DNA of 36,449 bases, from positions 81,056 through 117,504 of the forward strand of contig BFEA01000150.1 in NCBI GenBank assembly GCA_003427395.1, given 5' to 3'. The stretch comes from Chara braunii. Lineage: Eukaryota; Streptophyta; Charophyceae; Charales; Characeae. The notes beneath the pieces were generated by a model that worked only from the letters and a program-made list of their open reading frames with translations, had not been told where the DNA came from and ran no database searches. The first letter of the stretch is position 1; every line of letters starts with the position of its first letter. A program made the translations under genes and the position numbers. Below are positions 19,392 through 30,870 of this stretch, in pieces.

Positions 19392-20265
19392 ATGAAAAAT
19401 TTTCGTGTCCGGAACGAGCCTTGGTCAGCATCAACTTTGAGCTTTGATTAGGACATAAGAACTATGGACAATGTTCTTAACCATCAGAACGACTTATTAT
19501 CCTCATTGAGCTATCATTCTCTTGGAAATTTCAGTTGCTAACTTAGTTTCATCTATTATTGTGTGAGGTACCACACTGGATTGAAGAAGGATACCAACAT
19601 TATTTATTGGAGAGAATCAGGTTTGTTCAAACGTATGAATTATGAACCCTTGACGTCCTTGAGAAATTGAGAAAGAAGAGGACAAATTCTACGAGATATC
19701 TGAGTTGGATGATTCAAGAATTCATGATATGGTATCAGGATCGAGACTTCGTAAGGTCATCTTGAGGGACCCTGATCTAATTCCTACAATGACTACAAAG
19801 ACTTGAAAGGAACGAAAAATTGGTCATCAAGTAAGAGAGCAGTTCAGAAAACTGAGAAGGAGTACAGTTAGACAGTGAGACATTGTTAGAACCAAAGTTT
19901 GAGAAGACTCTGATTACTCTTGCATTGTCAATTCTGTATGTCAGTTTTCAACATGTCAAATTTTTACATGAGAAGCTGGAGAGAGATCTTTAAGATGATT
20001 CGTGTTCGTTTCTGCATATGAGATAATTTTTTTATTTCTGCAAGTGACAGGACCAATGAGATTAAAGTATCATTGATGCAGAGCCACAGTCGATCCAGTA
20101 GTATAAGAACCCTGGGTGAGGAACAATTGTGAGGTGCAGTTGCAGTGAGAGGGTGATGAAGTATAATTCTTTTGAGTATTGATGCAGTATCAAGTTAGAG
20201 AACTCGTGACTGTGACATATCAAAGAGAAATCAGTACTAATTCCTTGTAATTAAGAGAAAGTTTG
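19392..20265 (+). other. Internal leader of the tRNA-Asp-primed element; decayed
   Basis: No gag or pol domain is visible. A 47-codon open stretch without ATG at its start (19663-19806, including ISELDDSRIHDMVSGS) reads like protein-coding sequence and might be a relic of gag, but I cannot assign it. The rest is AG-rich and without structure that I can interpret. Confidence 0.3.
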
Positions 20266-20640
20266 ACAGAAAGTTCAACTCTACTTGACTAGAGAGTTGT
20301 CAGTGTAGGGACTTTGTGTTTTCTAGCTGAGTTGCCTGTCCAAGAGAATTATCAAGAAGATGGGCATAAAGAAGTTCAACCTTGCTTGACCAGAGAGTTG
20401 TCAGCAGGGGCCTTCGTGTTTTTTGACTACGTTGCTTATCTTTTGTCTCAAGGGAGGGAAGAGACCTCTCTGGGGCCAGTATATCTATACTTCCTTCAGA
20501 CTGATGGGAGGTCTCTTGTGAGTATTCTCATATGAGGGAAGATACCTCTTTGGGACGAGTATCGGTATATTTCCTAAAGGTTGTCGGAGGTCTCCTAGAA
20601 AATTCTCAGATGAGAGAAGGAACCTCTTAAAGATCAACAC
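20266..20640 (+). repeat. Short tandem duplications (about 103 bp and 82 bp)
   Basis: A segment containing AGAGAGTTGTCAG and TTTGTGTTTTCTAGCTG-like words occurs at about 20270-20330 and again at about 20373-20440. Immediately after it a second segment with GAGGGAAGA-ACCTCT and GGAGGTCTCCT-like words occurs at about 20450, again near 20535, and partly near 20612. The open frame 20314-20535 spans these repeats and has no recognisable domain. Confidence 0.65.
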
Positions 20641-21430
20641 TTTTTTTCTCTTGAGGATGAAGGGAGGTTTATTGAAAGTATATTGTTGACTGTTGTTTTG
20701 GTTGCTGTTCAGTGCCTCTTGAGACTAAAAGGACGTCTCCTGAGAAATGTTTGTTCTGTTATTTGGGGTATGGGCAGTCTGCTTGTGGGTTTTTACATGC
20801 TTGTTTGACTGTCTTTGTCTGGGTTTTTCTTCCCTAACCTAAGATGTCAATGATTGTTGGGGCTAGCCAGAGCCTTATCGCAGTAGGTTGCATTCTGGTG
20901 GGGTCAGCAGGACCCTGACTCGAGTGTCGAATTCCGTAGTTGGCTGAGGCTAAGACTCCGGGAGTCTGGCCTGCGAGGTCAAGAGGGGTCAGCTGGGACC
21001 TTACCGCAGTCAGAGGATGCAATCCAGTGAGGTTCGTCAGAGCCTAGAATTGTAGTCAGACCTTGTCCTAAGTTAAAAAATATGGGCGGGGCAGTCAGCG
21101 CGCTAGGCCAAAAACTGTGGGTGAGTCGATCCCCGACCGCAGTGGTTAAATCCGGGTACGGAACAGTTAGACGAACGGGAGGTCTACTGTCATAGGGTGA
21201 CCAGACCCGCTGTAGTCTGGGCGTCCTAGCGTGAGGTGCGCCAAAATGTCACCATACTGGAATAGTGGGTATGGTGGTCCTGACCTGGAGGCAGGTCAAA
21301 GGGGCTGTCAAGACAAAGGTTTGATTAGTCCCGGTCTGAGGCGGACCGAATGAGGGATGTCAGGCTGATGAGAGGTCTGTCACCCTTGGCCCATGATAGG
21401 CCGAAACCAGGGCAATCAAAGACTCTTGTG
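20641..21430. other. Non-coding interval with degenerate GGTCAG/ACCCTGAC words
   Basis: Between about 20860 and 21420 short words such as GGGTCAGCAGGACCCTGAC and GGTCAGCTGGGACCTTACC recur in diverged form, some as small inverted repeats. No regular period, protein or RNA gene is recognisable. Confidence 0.4.
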
Positions 21431-21597
21431 TGTGAAGAACTGTTTATGTTATTCACTTTTTTATTAGGGGTTTTAAATTTTATTCAATTGATTGTTATTT
21501 GACTACTGTTTGTCAGAGAATTTGCGTGTAGGGATGATGTTTGGTGGTTTGTGGAACTTGTTGTTTTGCAGGTTTATGCTGACTCATATAAAGTTCC

Positions 21598-21772
21598 TAG
21601 ACCAGAGAAAGGAAAAGGGTTTGATATCCCCTTTTTATTTGTTTGACAAGTTGAGGAGACGCCTCACTCGGATCAGAGAAAGAGAATAGTGTTTGGTATC
21701 CGCTCCGGTTGCTTGAAAAGTTGAGAAGACGTCTCACTCAGGTCCGAGAACAAGAAAAGGGTTAGGTATGCC
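21598..21772 (+). repeat. ~72-bp tandem duplication, two and a half copies
   Basis: The pattern AGAGAAAGGAAAAGGGTTTG, then ATCCCC, then TTGACAAGTTGAGGAGACG, then CTCACTCGG repeats from about 21601, about 21677 and partially from about 21747. Copies differ at about a fifth of positions. The open frame 21492-21689 overlaps this repeat and shows no domain. Confidence 0.7.
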
Positions 21773-23659
21773 TTACCCCTGATACTGCTGACAGTGAGTG
21801 TTCACAGTGCTAACGTCAGATTGATAATATTTTTGAAAACACTCAGACATGGGAGAAACTTCTTTACTATAAAACTTCAGAGGGAAATCAGATTCAAAGT
21901 GACAAGAAGTTAACGTCAATTGCTGATGAGAGAATTGAGATATCATCCTTCTTAAATTTATTTGGTGGCCGACAGAGTGGTCTGGTTCACGAGAAACCTG
22001 CATCCCTGGCCTTAAGGTGTTCAAAGTCTCAAGTCAGGGATGCTATCGGAATGATCATGAATTGACTAACATGGTAGAAGTAATGGATGAAGAACGGTAA
22101 ATTCGAAATAGCAAGCCATGATGGTGCAAAAAGTTAAAGACTGCTATGAATTATGTCTGCGGTAAGAGAAGTCGAAAGAGAATGCAAAAGAGTACACAAT
22201 TATGAGTGTTTGCTGCTGAGATGGGTGAAACACAGAGAGAAGAGGGTAAATTCACCGGCACGAGGACCTTACTAGTCTCTGGCGCCACAGGCGCTCGAGG
22301 GGGAAATAGGGGAGGAGTACTGGGAGCGCCGTAGCGCACTTTAAGGTTTTTCTGATGATACTTCATCCTCGTTGGGGATGAAGTTCGCTCATACCATCTG
22401 GTAAAAGAATGGTGTGGGTAGGCCTTGGAATGGGCCTCATACCCATACTTCTCTTTTTCCTCCTCCTCTGAAATTTACTACCTTCTCGTATGCGGGGCAA
22501 ACCCTTCAAGAGTTTTTCCTTCCCTACCGCCTCGCCCTTTTCCCTGTCCTCTTCGTGCCTCAGGCATAGTATAAGAGAAGCCAACACTAAGCACTGCGTG
22601 AGGAAGCGAGTTGTGCTACTGAAAAGATATGGAAGAAAATATGCTGGGGGATATGGAAGCTACTATAGTATGTGAGGTACGGAGTTGCTCTTAAATGCTT
22701 GAGAAAATACTGCTTTGAAAAGAATAGATAATCACAGCGCTGTAAGCGAAGAGCTGAGACACTAAGTGAAAAAAAAAATTATTACAGAGTGCGTATGAAA
22801 CGCTAGCGTTGCAAAAGAGGAAGAATGTGTTGTGTAATGAGTGGGAAACCTGCATTACGGCAACGAAGAATATACCAGTACCGCTGATCGATTATGTGAC
22901 AATTTTTCTGAGTGACTGCAGAAATGAATGAGAATATAGTCGAAACTGCTTATTTTATACTAATTGCATGCGCCTGTTTTGGCCCAGCATAGACGCTGGG
23001 CATAGGGTTTGGTATCATGTCCAAGGGCCCAATATTATGACCCTCCTCGGCGTGTTAAATTTGCCACACCGTTTTGACGTTCCGGCCTGCAATTGGGGTT
23101 AAACGTACCCCACTAACCAAAGGGAACCGCGGTTATGTGCACTATGCTTGACGACAAGAGACTTCACTGTAGGTTATCATATTAATGAGCCCCCACCCTT
23201 CCGTGGCCAATCGTAGTGAGACCCTACCGCTGATTGTTTTTGCCGCGAAGGGTTCGGTTAATTCCTAACAAATTATTTAAAATAAGTAAATAAATTAATA
23301 AAAACAGGTATCCGTAGGGTTTCGGTCGTACTCGGCTATCGTAGGAAGGACACGTCACTTGATTTTATTTTATTTTTATATTTTTTTTGCAAAAAACTCG
23401 GCTATTCTCGATAATAAATAAAAATAGTAAAACAAAAAAGTCAATAAGAGCCTATGTGACGGCGGTATGCACTTAGGTTAGACCTGGATCTATACCAGAG
23501 GGTGCCCCCCGGGCCTATATTTGTGCTACCGGGTCTGGAAACCAGCTCCGCCAGCAAGAGTATCGGACTTGGAATTTTAGTCTGCGGTAGTACCGCTGGG
23601 CCTGGTTTAGTTAGGTGGCGCCTTCTTGACTTTTGAGGTTACTCCCGACTAAGGCCGCA
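21773..23659. other. Non-coding interval; no gene recognised
   Basis: No coding feature is supported. GCCCAGC and GCTGGGC near 22982-23002 form a 7-bp hairpin. A very AT-rich block lies at 23270-23450, followed by a GC-rich segment up to the start of composite repeat B. Small open frames on both strands (such as 22363-22587 on -) are rich in charged low-complexity residues and lack motifs. Confidence 0.45.
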
Positions 23660-25563
23660 CGACAGACAGAGAGCAACTTGTCGGACAGCGAAGGACACAC
23701 ACTCATGTACCACTTGACGACCTTCTGGACTGACACTGACTAGTTGCAAAGGCGACGGGGGTTTTGACATTGTCGCTCAACTAAGACATGCATGTGGAGC
23801 AGATAGAAATAACGACTTGTCGAACAGTCAAGGACACAAGGTTACATGACATATGTTTGAAAGGGCGGACTGCCAGCTAGCAGTCATAGAGCCACGACAA
23901 CCTTACAGTTACAGAACGTGAGGTTTTAACCTGTTCAGCAAGGGTTGTCTCAGATATACCCAGCGCATGTTCAAGGTATACATAGTGGTTGAAAGTGTGT
24001 CAGAGGAGAAACAGAGAGAAGGATAGTGAAAACAGAGAGGGTTCAAAGTGATAGTGTGACAACCAGTATACGGGTATGAACAATGTCGCGATGATAGGAT
24101 GGTGGCACACAATCAAGTAAGACACGCTGACTAGTGTTGGTATTGAAGTCGTTGCGATTAGGCATAGCAACCCGTTAGACAGATGTGAGACAAACAATCA
24201 AGTACGCATGTCATCCCCACCTTGAAACGAGACAGGTTCGTGACTAAGAGTGATTACTATTGGACGTGATAATGTGCTGATAAGCGAGAACACTCAAATA
24301 GTCACGCATTCCCATGTTCGTTATGCACGCTCAAAGACAAGACAGAAGTTGTAAACCAGACTGAAGGGAACTCGCTTCCAATCTCATGTACTGCTAATCA
24401 GTCTATTGCAAGAGAGAAAGAGGTTGGGGAGGATGGTAATGTGATTGTCCTTTTACCATGATGGCCTTACCAACCATGCCAACATAATATGATCATGATC
24501 CGCTATCCAGCGTCCCCAGTTTCTCTTCGTTATTCGACGTACGTCCCTACCACTGACCAACTCTTTCATGCCTGTCATTTGCTCTGTTTGCGTTCTTATC
24601 ATTATTCATAATTTTCGTTTGGGGTAAATAAAAAGGTAATAATAGTTGTTCATGACATAGCAGAAGTCATAGCAAGGCCACATTAATCGATGTTATGAGA
24701 GACGCAAGAAGGAAAGCAGTAGTGTTAATGATTATCTAATAGAGTCAACCGCCCATAGTACTCAAATATGCTCATCAACCCCATCAAGCACACCAAGCTC
24801 AGCGGTTACGGCAGCCACGACATCGCCAGTCTCAAAGTTTGTTCTGGTCAGGTGCCTCTCTTCCACATCCTTCACCAACCACGTGTCACTCAGGTAGAAG
24901 AGGTCAAATCCCACCAGGATGATTACTTGCCCTTCATCTGCACTGTTCTCGTTTGCTCACGGGAGGGAATGCCTAGTATCGTTATATCAAAAAAGAGGAG
25001 GATGCATGTTGATGAGAGAATGAGACATGGACAAAGAGGTACAGAGAGACAGGAAAATAGAGAGTAAAAGAGAGAAGTCTGTCACACGGAGAAGGAGAGA
25101 AGGAGCTTAGAGAATCTAGGGTGGAAACTTTCACGTAAGATTCTGTCACTGTGATATATTAATTATCATAACTTTTAACTAGCGACGTATTTTGAAAATC
25201 GGTTTCTGCACGTATGAAAAAGACTTACATGCACGAAGACTGACCGTTGCGATTTAAAGTCTGACAACTTTTAGACATCATAAGAATATGTCACATTGCC
25301 ATTACTTCAGCTTGAGGACGGTTTGTTCGGCTTCATGTGACGCGCAACAAGCAATGATAATGAGATTCACCTAGTCATTGTTCCTGGCTAAATGCTTTCT
25401 TTTGTTTTTCCCTAGGTGTGAGGAAGAGGGCAGAAAACGAGGGGCTATGACAGATTGTTCAGCTATGGAGTTTCATCATCTCATCAGGAAGTTGAATCCT
25501 CAGAGTCTACAGTCTGCAAGGCTATTCACTGTCCTTTCAAGTAAACTGCAGCTATGGATTTAT

Positions 25564-25584
25564 GTTATTATTATTATTAATATG

Positions 25585-25644
<60 letters not shown>
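25564..25644 (+). repeat. (TTA)n microsatellite in copy B
   Basis: A nearly pure TTA run, longer and cleaner than its counterpart in copy A at 14791-14866, with interruptions only near its start. Confidence 0.97.
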
Positions 25645-25778
25645 GTGATCAGCCTCACCCTTTGTTCGACTGATCACCAATTTATGCATTAGCGGCACAC
25701 TAGCCTAAGTGAAGGTCTTCGGTGTCCCGCAGTCGCCACAATATAAATATTTATTATGTATTTTCTTTTGTCTAAAGT

Positions 25779-26385
25779 GATCAACCTTTGATTGGCCGAT
25801 CTCACAATCTGTGGGCAGCGGTGCCCAGACCCTAAGTGAAGGTCAACTGCTATACACCACTACCACGCTCGGAGAGAGCGTTTCAATTTATTTTAATATA
25901 TTATATTATTGATCTGCCTATGATTGATTGATCTCACATGATGTGGTGCCCAGACCCTAAGACAAGGCCAAGTGGTATACACCGTTATCGTGATTGTAGA
26001 GAGTGTTTCAGTGTATTTTAATATATTGTATTATTGATCAGGCTATGATTGACTGATCTCACAGGATGTGGGCAGCGATGCCCAGACCCTTAGTGAAGGC
26101 CAAGTGCTATACACCGCTGCCACGCTCGGAGAGAGCGTTTCAATTTATTTTAATATATTATAATATTGATCAACCTATGATTGTCAGATCTCACATGTTA
26201 TGGGCAGTGGTGCCCAGACCCTAGTTGAAGGTCATATGCTATACACTCCTACCAGACTCGGAGAGAGCGTTTCCGTTTACTCTAATGTATTATATTTTTG
26301 ATCAGCCTATGATTGGTTGAGCACACGTGTTGCGGTTAGCGGTGCCTAAGACCTTGAGTGAAGGTCAAGTGCTATACACTACAGC
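25779..26385 (+). repeat. 132-bp satellite array of copy B
   Basis: Unit starts at 25779, 25911, 26035, 26168 and 26300, spaced 132, 124, 133 and 132 bases, with the same landmarks as in copy A (CCCAGACCCTAAGTGAAGG, GAGAGAGCGTTTCAATTTA). The last unit passes into the 78-bp array at the same point as in copy A. Confidence 0.93.
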
Positions 26386-26820
26386 CCCGAGTTCTATTTC
26401 GACATGGGTTGTGCAAGTTGCACCCCTATGCAGTAATTGTACTGGGGTTTGAAAATGGATTGTGCACAGTACAACCCTATACAGTACTTCAATTAGGGTT
26501 TTGCACGATGCAACCCCTTGTTCTATGTGAACATGGGTTGTGCAAGGTACACCGATGTGTAGTAATTGAACAGGTGTTCTGCACGCTGCAGCCCCGTGTT
26601 CTATTTTAACATGAGTTATCCAAGGTAAACCCATGTGTTATGATTGAACTAGGGTTTTGCACGCTGCAGCCCCGTGTTCTATTTGAATATGGGTTGTGCA
26701 AGGTACAACCTTGTGCAGTAATTGAACACGGGTTTCGCACGCTGCAGTCCCGTGTTATTTTTTAACATGGGTTGTGCAAGGTACACCCATGTGCAGTAAT
26801 TGTACAGGGGTTCTGGACGT
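26386..26820 (+). repeat. 78-bp tandem array of copy B
   Basis: About six units with CCCCGTGTTCTATTTGAACA, GGTTGTGCAAGGTACACCC and GCACGCTGCAG landmarks. One early unit is shortened by an internal deletion near 26445-26455. The array stops abruptly near 26820, where the sequence becomes GC-rich and unrelated. Open frames here on both strands are periodic translations of the repeat. Confidence 0.92.
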
Positions 26821-27664
26821 TGTGAGGAAACCCGGGGAGGGGCTTCTACCGTTCGCTGAAGCCAAGGGCTACGACACCTGTCACTTGCCGCGCCCGCTTC
26901 CGAGATCCTCAGCGACCAGCAGGGTTACTTTTGTGATCCGCCTGTCACCGCGTCCACTTATTAGAGAACTTTAAACCATGATCGGGGTGTGGAAATATAA
27001 CTAAACATTTCCCTCAAATAAGGTATCCATTTTCCTCAGGCAGACTCGGAACCCAGGCTCGATACGGTTCGAAGTGTTTCGTCGTTTCGTCTCAGAACAG
27101 TCGCTTGCCACAAAGAAATTAAAAAAAAAGAGAAAAGTAAATGTATAAAAAAAAGGAGAAGATAATAATTTATAAACAGTCAAATAAAAGAAACATTAAT
27201 TGCCCAGAGTAGATTATTGATCAATCAAATTATGGAACAATTGAGGAAAAGATGTCAGAGCTCCGATCACGAGGTCTAAACTTCTAGGCCGTTAGGGGAC
27301 CGAGCTTTAGACCCTGCAGTTCTCCCTCCATAGGGTTGAGTTTTCCCAGCCCTTTCTCCCTGTCTCTGTGCTTTCTCTCTCACTCTCGCCACGCGCATAA
27401 TCTCTCCCTCTCATCCATTGCAGGCATAGTCTCTCTCCCTCTCATCCTTTGTGTGCACAGACTCTCTCTCTCTCAACCTTCGTGGGCACAGACTTTCTCC
27501 CTCGCTCTTTGCGAGGAAATGATTGTTATTTCATTAGTGACAAGGCTGGACACTCATAAGCAAGAGTAGATTCTCCCTACTCAGCGAAGATATTCGTTTG
27601 TTCGCTCGCAACCTTGCTGATCTGTCCATTTGCGTTTGTGGCTGCTCACTCATTCGCGAGAGCC
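26821..27664. other. Non-coding interval with a pyrimidine-rich segment
   Basis: After the end of copy B there is a GC-rich stretch without a recognisable gene (26821-26975), then AT-rich sequence (27000-27250). A CT-rich stretch at about 27340-27510 carries three imperfect repeats of CTCTCTCCCTCTCATCCTT-like and GTGGGCACAGACT-like words at roughly 40-50-base spacing. I see no protein or RNA gene. Confidence 0.5.
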
Positions 27665-28062
27665 GCGGATCGGATCATCAACGGGCATAGTTGACCTTTG
27701 ATATGATCATCAGCAAAAATGAATGTTTGCCTTTTCGAGAAAATAGTTGATCTGATCCTCAACAATTATAACTGTCTGTTTGCTTGAGAAGTTGGCTGGT
27801 CTGATCGTCAACAATATTGACTGTTTGCTCGCTCAAGAGATTGGTTGACCTGATTATCAACTATAATGGTTGTTTGCTTGTTCAAAGGATTGGTTGATCT
27901 GATCATCAGCTATAATGGTTGTTTGTTCGTTCAAGGGATTGGCTGATCTGATCATCGACTGTAATGGCTGTTTACTTCTCCAAGAGATTGTCTGGTCCAA
28001 TCATCAACCATAATGGTTGTTCGCTTGTCCAAGGGATTGGCTGATCTGATCATCAGCAATGT
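27665..28062 (+). repeat. 49-bp tandem array
   Basis: About eight units carrying GATCTGATCATCAGCTATAA, TGGTTGTTTGCTTG and TCAAGGGATTGGCT. The last starts of the GATCATC word are at 27901, 27950, 27999 and 28048, exactly 49 bases apart; the first units are more diverged. It ends directly at a TAA microsatellite. Confidence 0.93.
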
Positions 28063-28063
28063 G

Positions 28064-28111
<48 letters not shown>
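28063..28111 (+). repeat. (ATA)n microsatellite
   Basis: Pure ATA/TAA run of about 16 units directly abutting the 49-bp array and followed by a polypyrimidine region. Confidence 0.98.
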
Positions 28112-28129
28112 TCAAGAGACAGACACTTG

Positions 28130-28196
28130 TCACTCTTTTCTCTTTCCTCCCTCTCTCTCTCACTCATTGCCACACTTTCCATTACCACTCTCTCTC

Positions 28197-28238
<42 letters not shown>

Positions 28239-28335
28239 TTCTTTCTGTTGTGCTGTCAGTTCCCCCCTCTTTCTCTCTCTGATGCGATGCCAGCTCCCCT
28301 CTCTCTCTATCTCTCTGCAGTCTCCCTCTCTCACT

Positions 28336-28422
<87 letters not shown>

Positions 28423-28470
28423 TTCTCTCACACGCGCTCCCACTGTACACTCTCTTTCTCTCTGTTTCGT
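28130..28470 (+). repeat. Polypyrimidine tract with (CT)n-(CA)n microsatellite
   Basis: Most bases from 28130 to 28400 on the + strand are C or T, with a pure CT run at about 28339-28400 passing into a CA run at 28401-28422. Open frames spanning it on both strands are strings of Ser/Leu or Arg/Glu and are not genes. Confidence 0.95.
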
Positions 28471-29330
28471 TGTCTCTCATTCTCTTCACACCACCCCTCT
28501 CTCTATGCGCTATGTGGCCACTTTGGCCTTCCCATTATACAAGAGGATGAGAAAGTTGCTGATTAGAGAAAGAAAGGCTTGTTTGGTGTTCACGTAACCT
28601 TGTACCTTTCCTACTGAACGTAGCCGCAATTATGGTTTCATACATTCTGGAAGTTGGCCACGACCACTGTGACAGTGCCCATTGGCCTTCCATTGTACTA
28701 GCCTGCTCAACTCTTGATCTTCAACCATTTTTCATCTGTTTCCAATCAAAATGCATAGGTCACACTGATGTCCTCTCAAGGCAGACAAGACTACTTCAGC
28801 TTATCGGGCGCTGCTGTGAGGACCGCAAAAAAAAGAGGAAGAAAAATAACATAAAAATAAAATAAATTACAAAAAAGAAGATAAACGAAGCATTGTCCCT
28901 CTTCACCACTTCACCGGGTTTCAGCTACCGGTAGAGGGCAAGCATCATTGAGCGCGGTCGTGTCGTGACCACCGCTGTCAAGGAACAAGTTTTGAACAGG
29001 AGAGTGCGGCAAAGTTGCCACGTCAGCATCTGATAAGGCAATGAGTCATTTCTTAACCATAAGCGGTGATCATCAAGAGTGTAGTAGGCCTCTACCGTCA
29101 CATGTATTCATTCCATTACAGGTGTGTTGCTCACAACTTCCTGCTTGTGTCAATGCAAGCTCCTTGATGGACGGCGACTGTTCTTGACATTGTTGAGAAG
29201 AAGACTCTAGTCTCCCCAACCAATCTTTCCCCGCCTTCCACCGGCTCTCTTTTAATCCTTCACCTGGCTCCCCTTTCTCATGCCTTATTTCCCAATCTTT
29301 CCCCGCTTTCTCTCAGACTCGATTACTGAT
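28471..29330. other. Non-coding interval; no gene recognised
   Basis: Mixed composition with an A-rich stretch at 28825-28885. The 77-codon open frame 28632-28865 ends in a Lys/Asn-rich translation of that A-rich stretch and has no recognisable domain. I see no RNA gene or regular repeat. Confidence 0.45.
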
Positions 29331-29334
29331 GATG

Positions 29335-29372
<38 letters not shown>
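29331..29372 (+). repeat. (ATA)n microsatellite
   Basis: About 14 ATA units preceded by three GAT units, a second occurrence of the motif found at 28063-28111. Confidence 0.97.
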
Positions 29373-29599
29373 CTAAACAGGTACTCTCCCTATCACTCTC
29401 ACTAATCGCTTTCTTTATCCCTGATTTACATCCTCACCTACCTGCGTGCGGAGAGTTAAACTGTCTTGCTGGTATCGATCCATCCTCAGATGAACATGGC
29501 CACATTTACGACCACGTTCATAGAGTTAGAGGTACAGGCGCTGCTCTAACACTCTCACTCCCTAACGAACCCTCTTCCCTCTTGCTCTCTCCCTCTCTG

Positions 29600-29870
29600 C
29601 CTACAGTCAGTCTCCCTATCTCTCTCTCTCTCTCAATCTTTCACACTGCACAGTCCCTCCCTCTCACGCTGCATAGTTTCTCTCTCACGCTCACACACTG
29701 CGCAGTGTCTCACTCTCTCACTACTTAGTCTCTCTCTCTCCCTCCATCTCTCACACTGCATATTCCCTCCCTCTCACACTGCATAGTCTCTCTCTCATGT
29801 TCACACATTGCGCAGTGTCTCACTCTCTCACTACTTAGCTTCTCTCTGTCTCTCCCACACACACAGACAC
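29600..29870 (+). repeat. 110-bp tandem duplication in CT-rich sequence
   Basis: Landmarks CCCTCCCTCTCAC (29655 and 29765) and CACTCTCTCACTACTTAG (29711 and 29821) recur with a 110-base offset. Flanking sequence is CT-rich. The - strand frame 29725-29994 translates this repeat into Arg/Glu-rich protein and is not supported as a gene. Confidence 0.85.
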
Positions 29871-30870
29871 TGTCGCCCCAGCTACCGTTGACCATGAGCA
29901 GCTTGGAGCCACTGCGCTCCACGAACAGGTACGTTCGCTGCGTTCCCTGTCGTCGCTTCCCCTGGTGCACCCTGTTGCAGCGCATCTTGGTCACACTGGT
30001 CGCCCGCTCTAGTGCGCCCCCTTCGCCCTGGTCACCCCGCTGTCCAAATGTCCAGTTCCCCCTGGTCGCCTGCGTCCTGAATCTCCTTCTCTCTCTCCTG
30101 CCCTAGCTATATGCGGACTCCAATCCGGCGAAGCCAAGCCCTCAGCCTCAGCGCGAAGCAGCACCGATTTACCCAGGTAACCTACGTACCAGTGCAAGGT
30201 CTTAAAGCAAGGGCAAATTCCAGTGTAAAACCCTGGTTCCATATCAGCGTCGATCCAGCGGGTCGTGGCCTTTCCAAAAAGTGCCAATGAGACCGGACTC
30301 GACCAACGGTTGTTCCAGCGCACACAACGGTATACCTGAACCAAAATGGTGCTACCGACCTCGACCCGGACTGCAGCCCCGTAACACAGAATAATCATAT
30401 TGAAGGACCCCTGTGCCTCAACTGGGCTGAATTAATAAGGTTGAATTTGCCGTCGATGGCGCCCCATCACTGCCGTTAGCCCGGAATATATTGCAGCAGA
30501 CCCAAATCAAACGGGAATCCTCTCCAAGTAGCTCATGTGTCCAATTTACTGTACTTGTTCGGACCTAGTGCATTGTCCCCGTCCCGAACCAGCAACCGTA
30601 CCAGGCCAGTGCAGAGTACCGTACCAATGCAGGACCAATGTCAAACCTGTAAACGACGCAATGGTGGGTACCACACTAATGCCGAGCCAATATCGAACTC
30701 GAAAACATGTCGATGTCGAACCAATACCGACCCTGCAATATGTCGATTGCCGTAGTGTGTCGCAACCCTGTAATATTACCGTACTCTGACCTGAATCAGG
30801 ATGTCAAACCGAGCCAAATACCGAAGCAATAAAGTGGCCCCAAGGTACCGCAAACTCTTGCTGAACATAC
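29871..30870. other. GC-richer interval; no gene recognised
   Basis: Contains open frames on both strands (longest 129 codons, - strand, 30009-30398) with no recognisable domain and no second copy for comparison. From about 30560 to 30860, words such as ACCAATGCCGA, ACCAATACCGACCCTG and GTACCGTACCAATG recur at irregular 25-35-base spacing, suggesting a heavily decayed minisatellite. Confidence 0.4.

Larger units (their letters stand above)
23660..26820 (+). repeat. Composite dispersed repeat, copy B
   Basis: Direct-orientation relative of 12882-16785 with the same order of parts: about 1.9 kb of non-repetitive sequence, a TTA microsatellite (25564-25644), a bridging segment, five 132-bp units (from 25779) and a 78-bp array (from about 26390). 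By eye the non-repetitive parts agree at most positions, with scattered substitutions and small indels. The two copies are offset by about 10.8 kb. The open frame at 13927-14382 in copy A is not preserved here; a different frame is open at 24768-25067, which argues that neither is a gene. Confidence 0.88.

Noticed and set aside
19730-19738. TGGTATCAG, resembling an initiator-Met tRNA primer-binding site
   Set aside because: The match stops after nine bases, no LTR end is evident before it, and it lies in a stretch that may be coding remnant. A much better site for tRNA-Asp lies 350 bases upstream.
12882-26820. Copies A and B as the two LTRs of one giant retrotransposon
   Set aside because: No primer-binding site follows copy A near 16790, the ends lack TG..CA, and the tRNA-Asp site is 2.6 kb further on. 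A pair of dispersed repeats explains the data better.
28167-28550. Ser/Leu-rich and Arg/Glu-rich open frames over 27952-28566 and 9658-9907
   Set aside because: They are translations of CT/CA microsatellites and carry no protein signal.
30009-30398. 129-codon - strand frame
   Set aside because: No domain, no codon-usage support that I can see, and it crosses a region of decayed short repeats. It cannot be supported as a gene.
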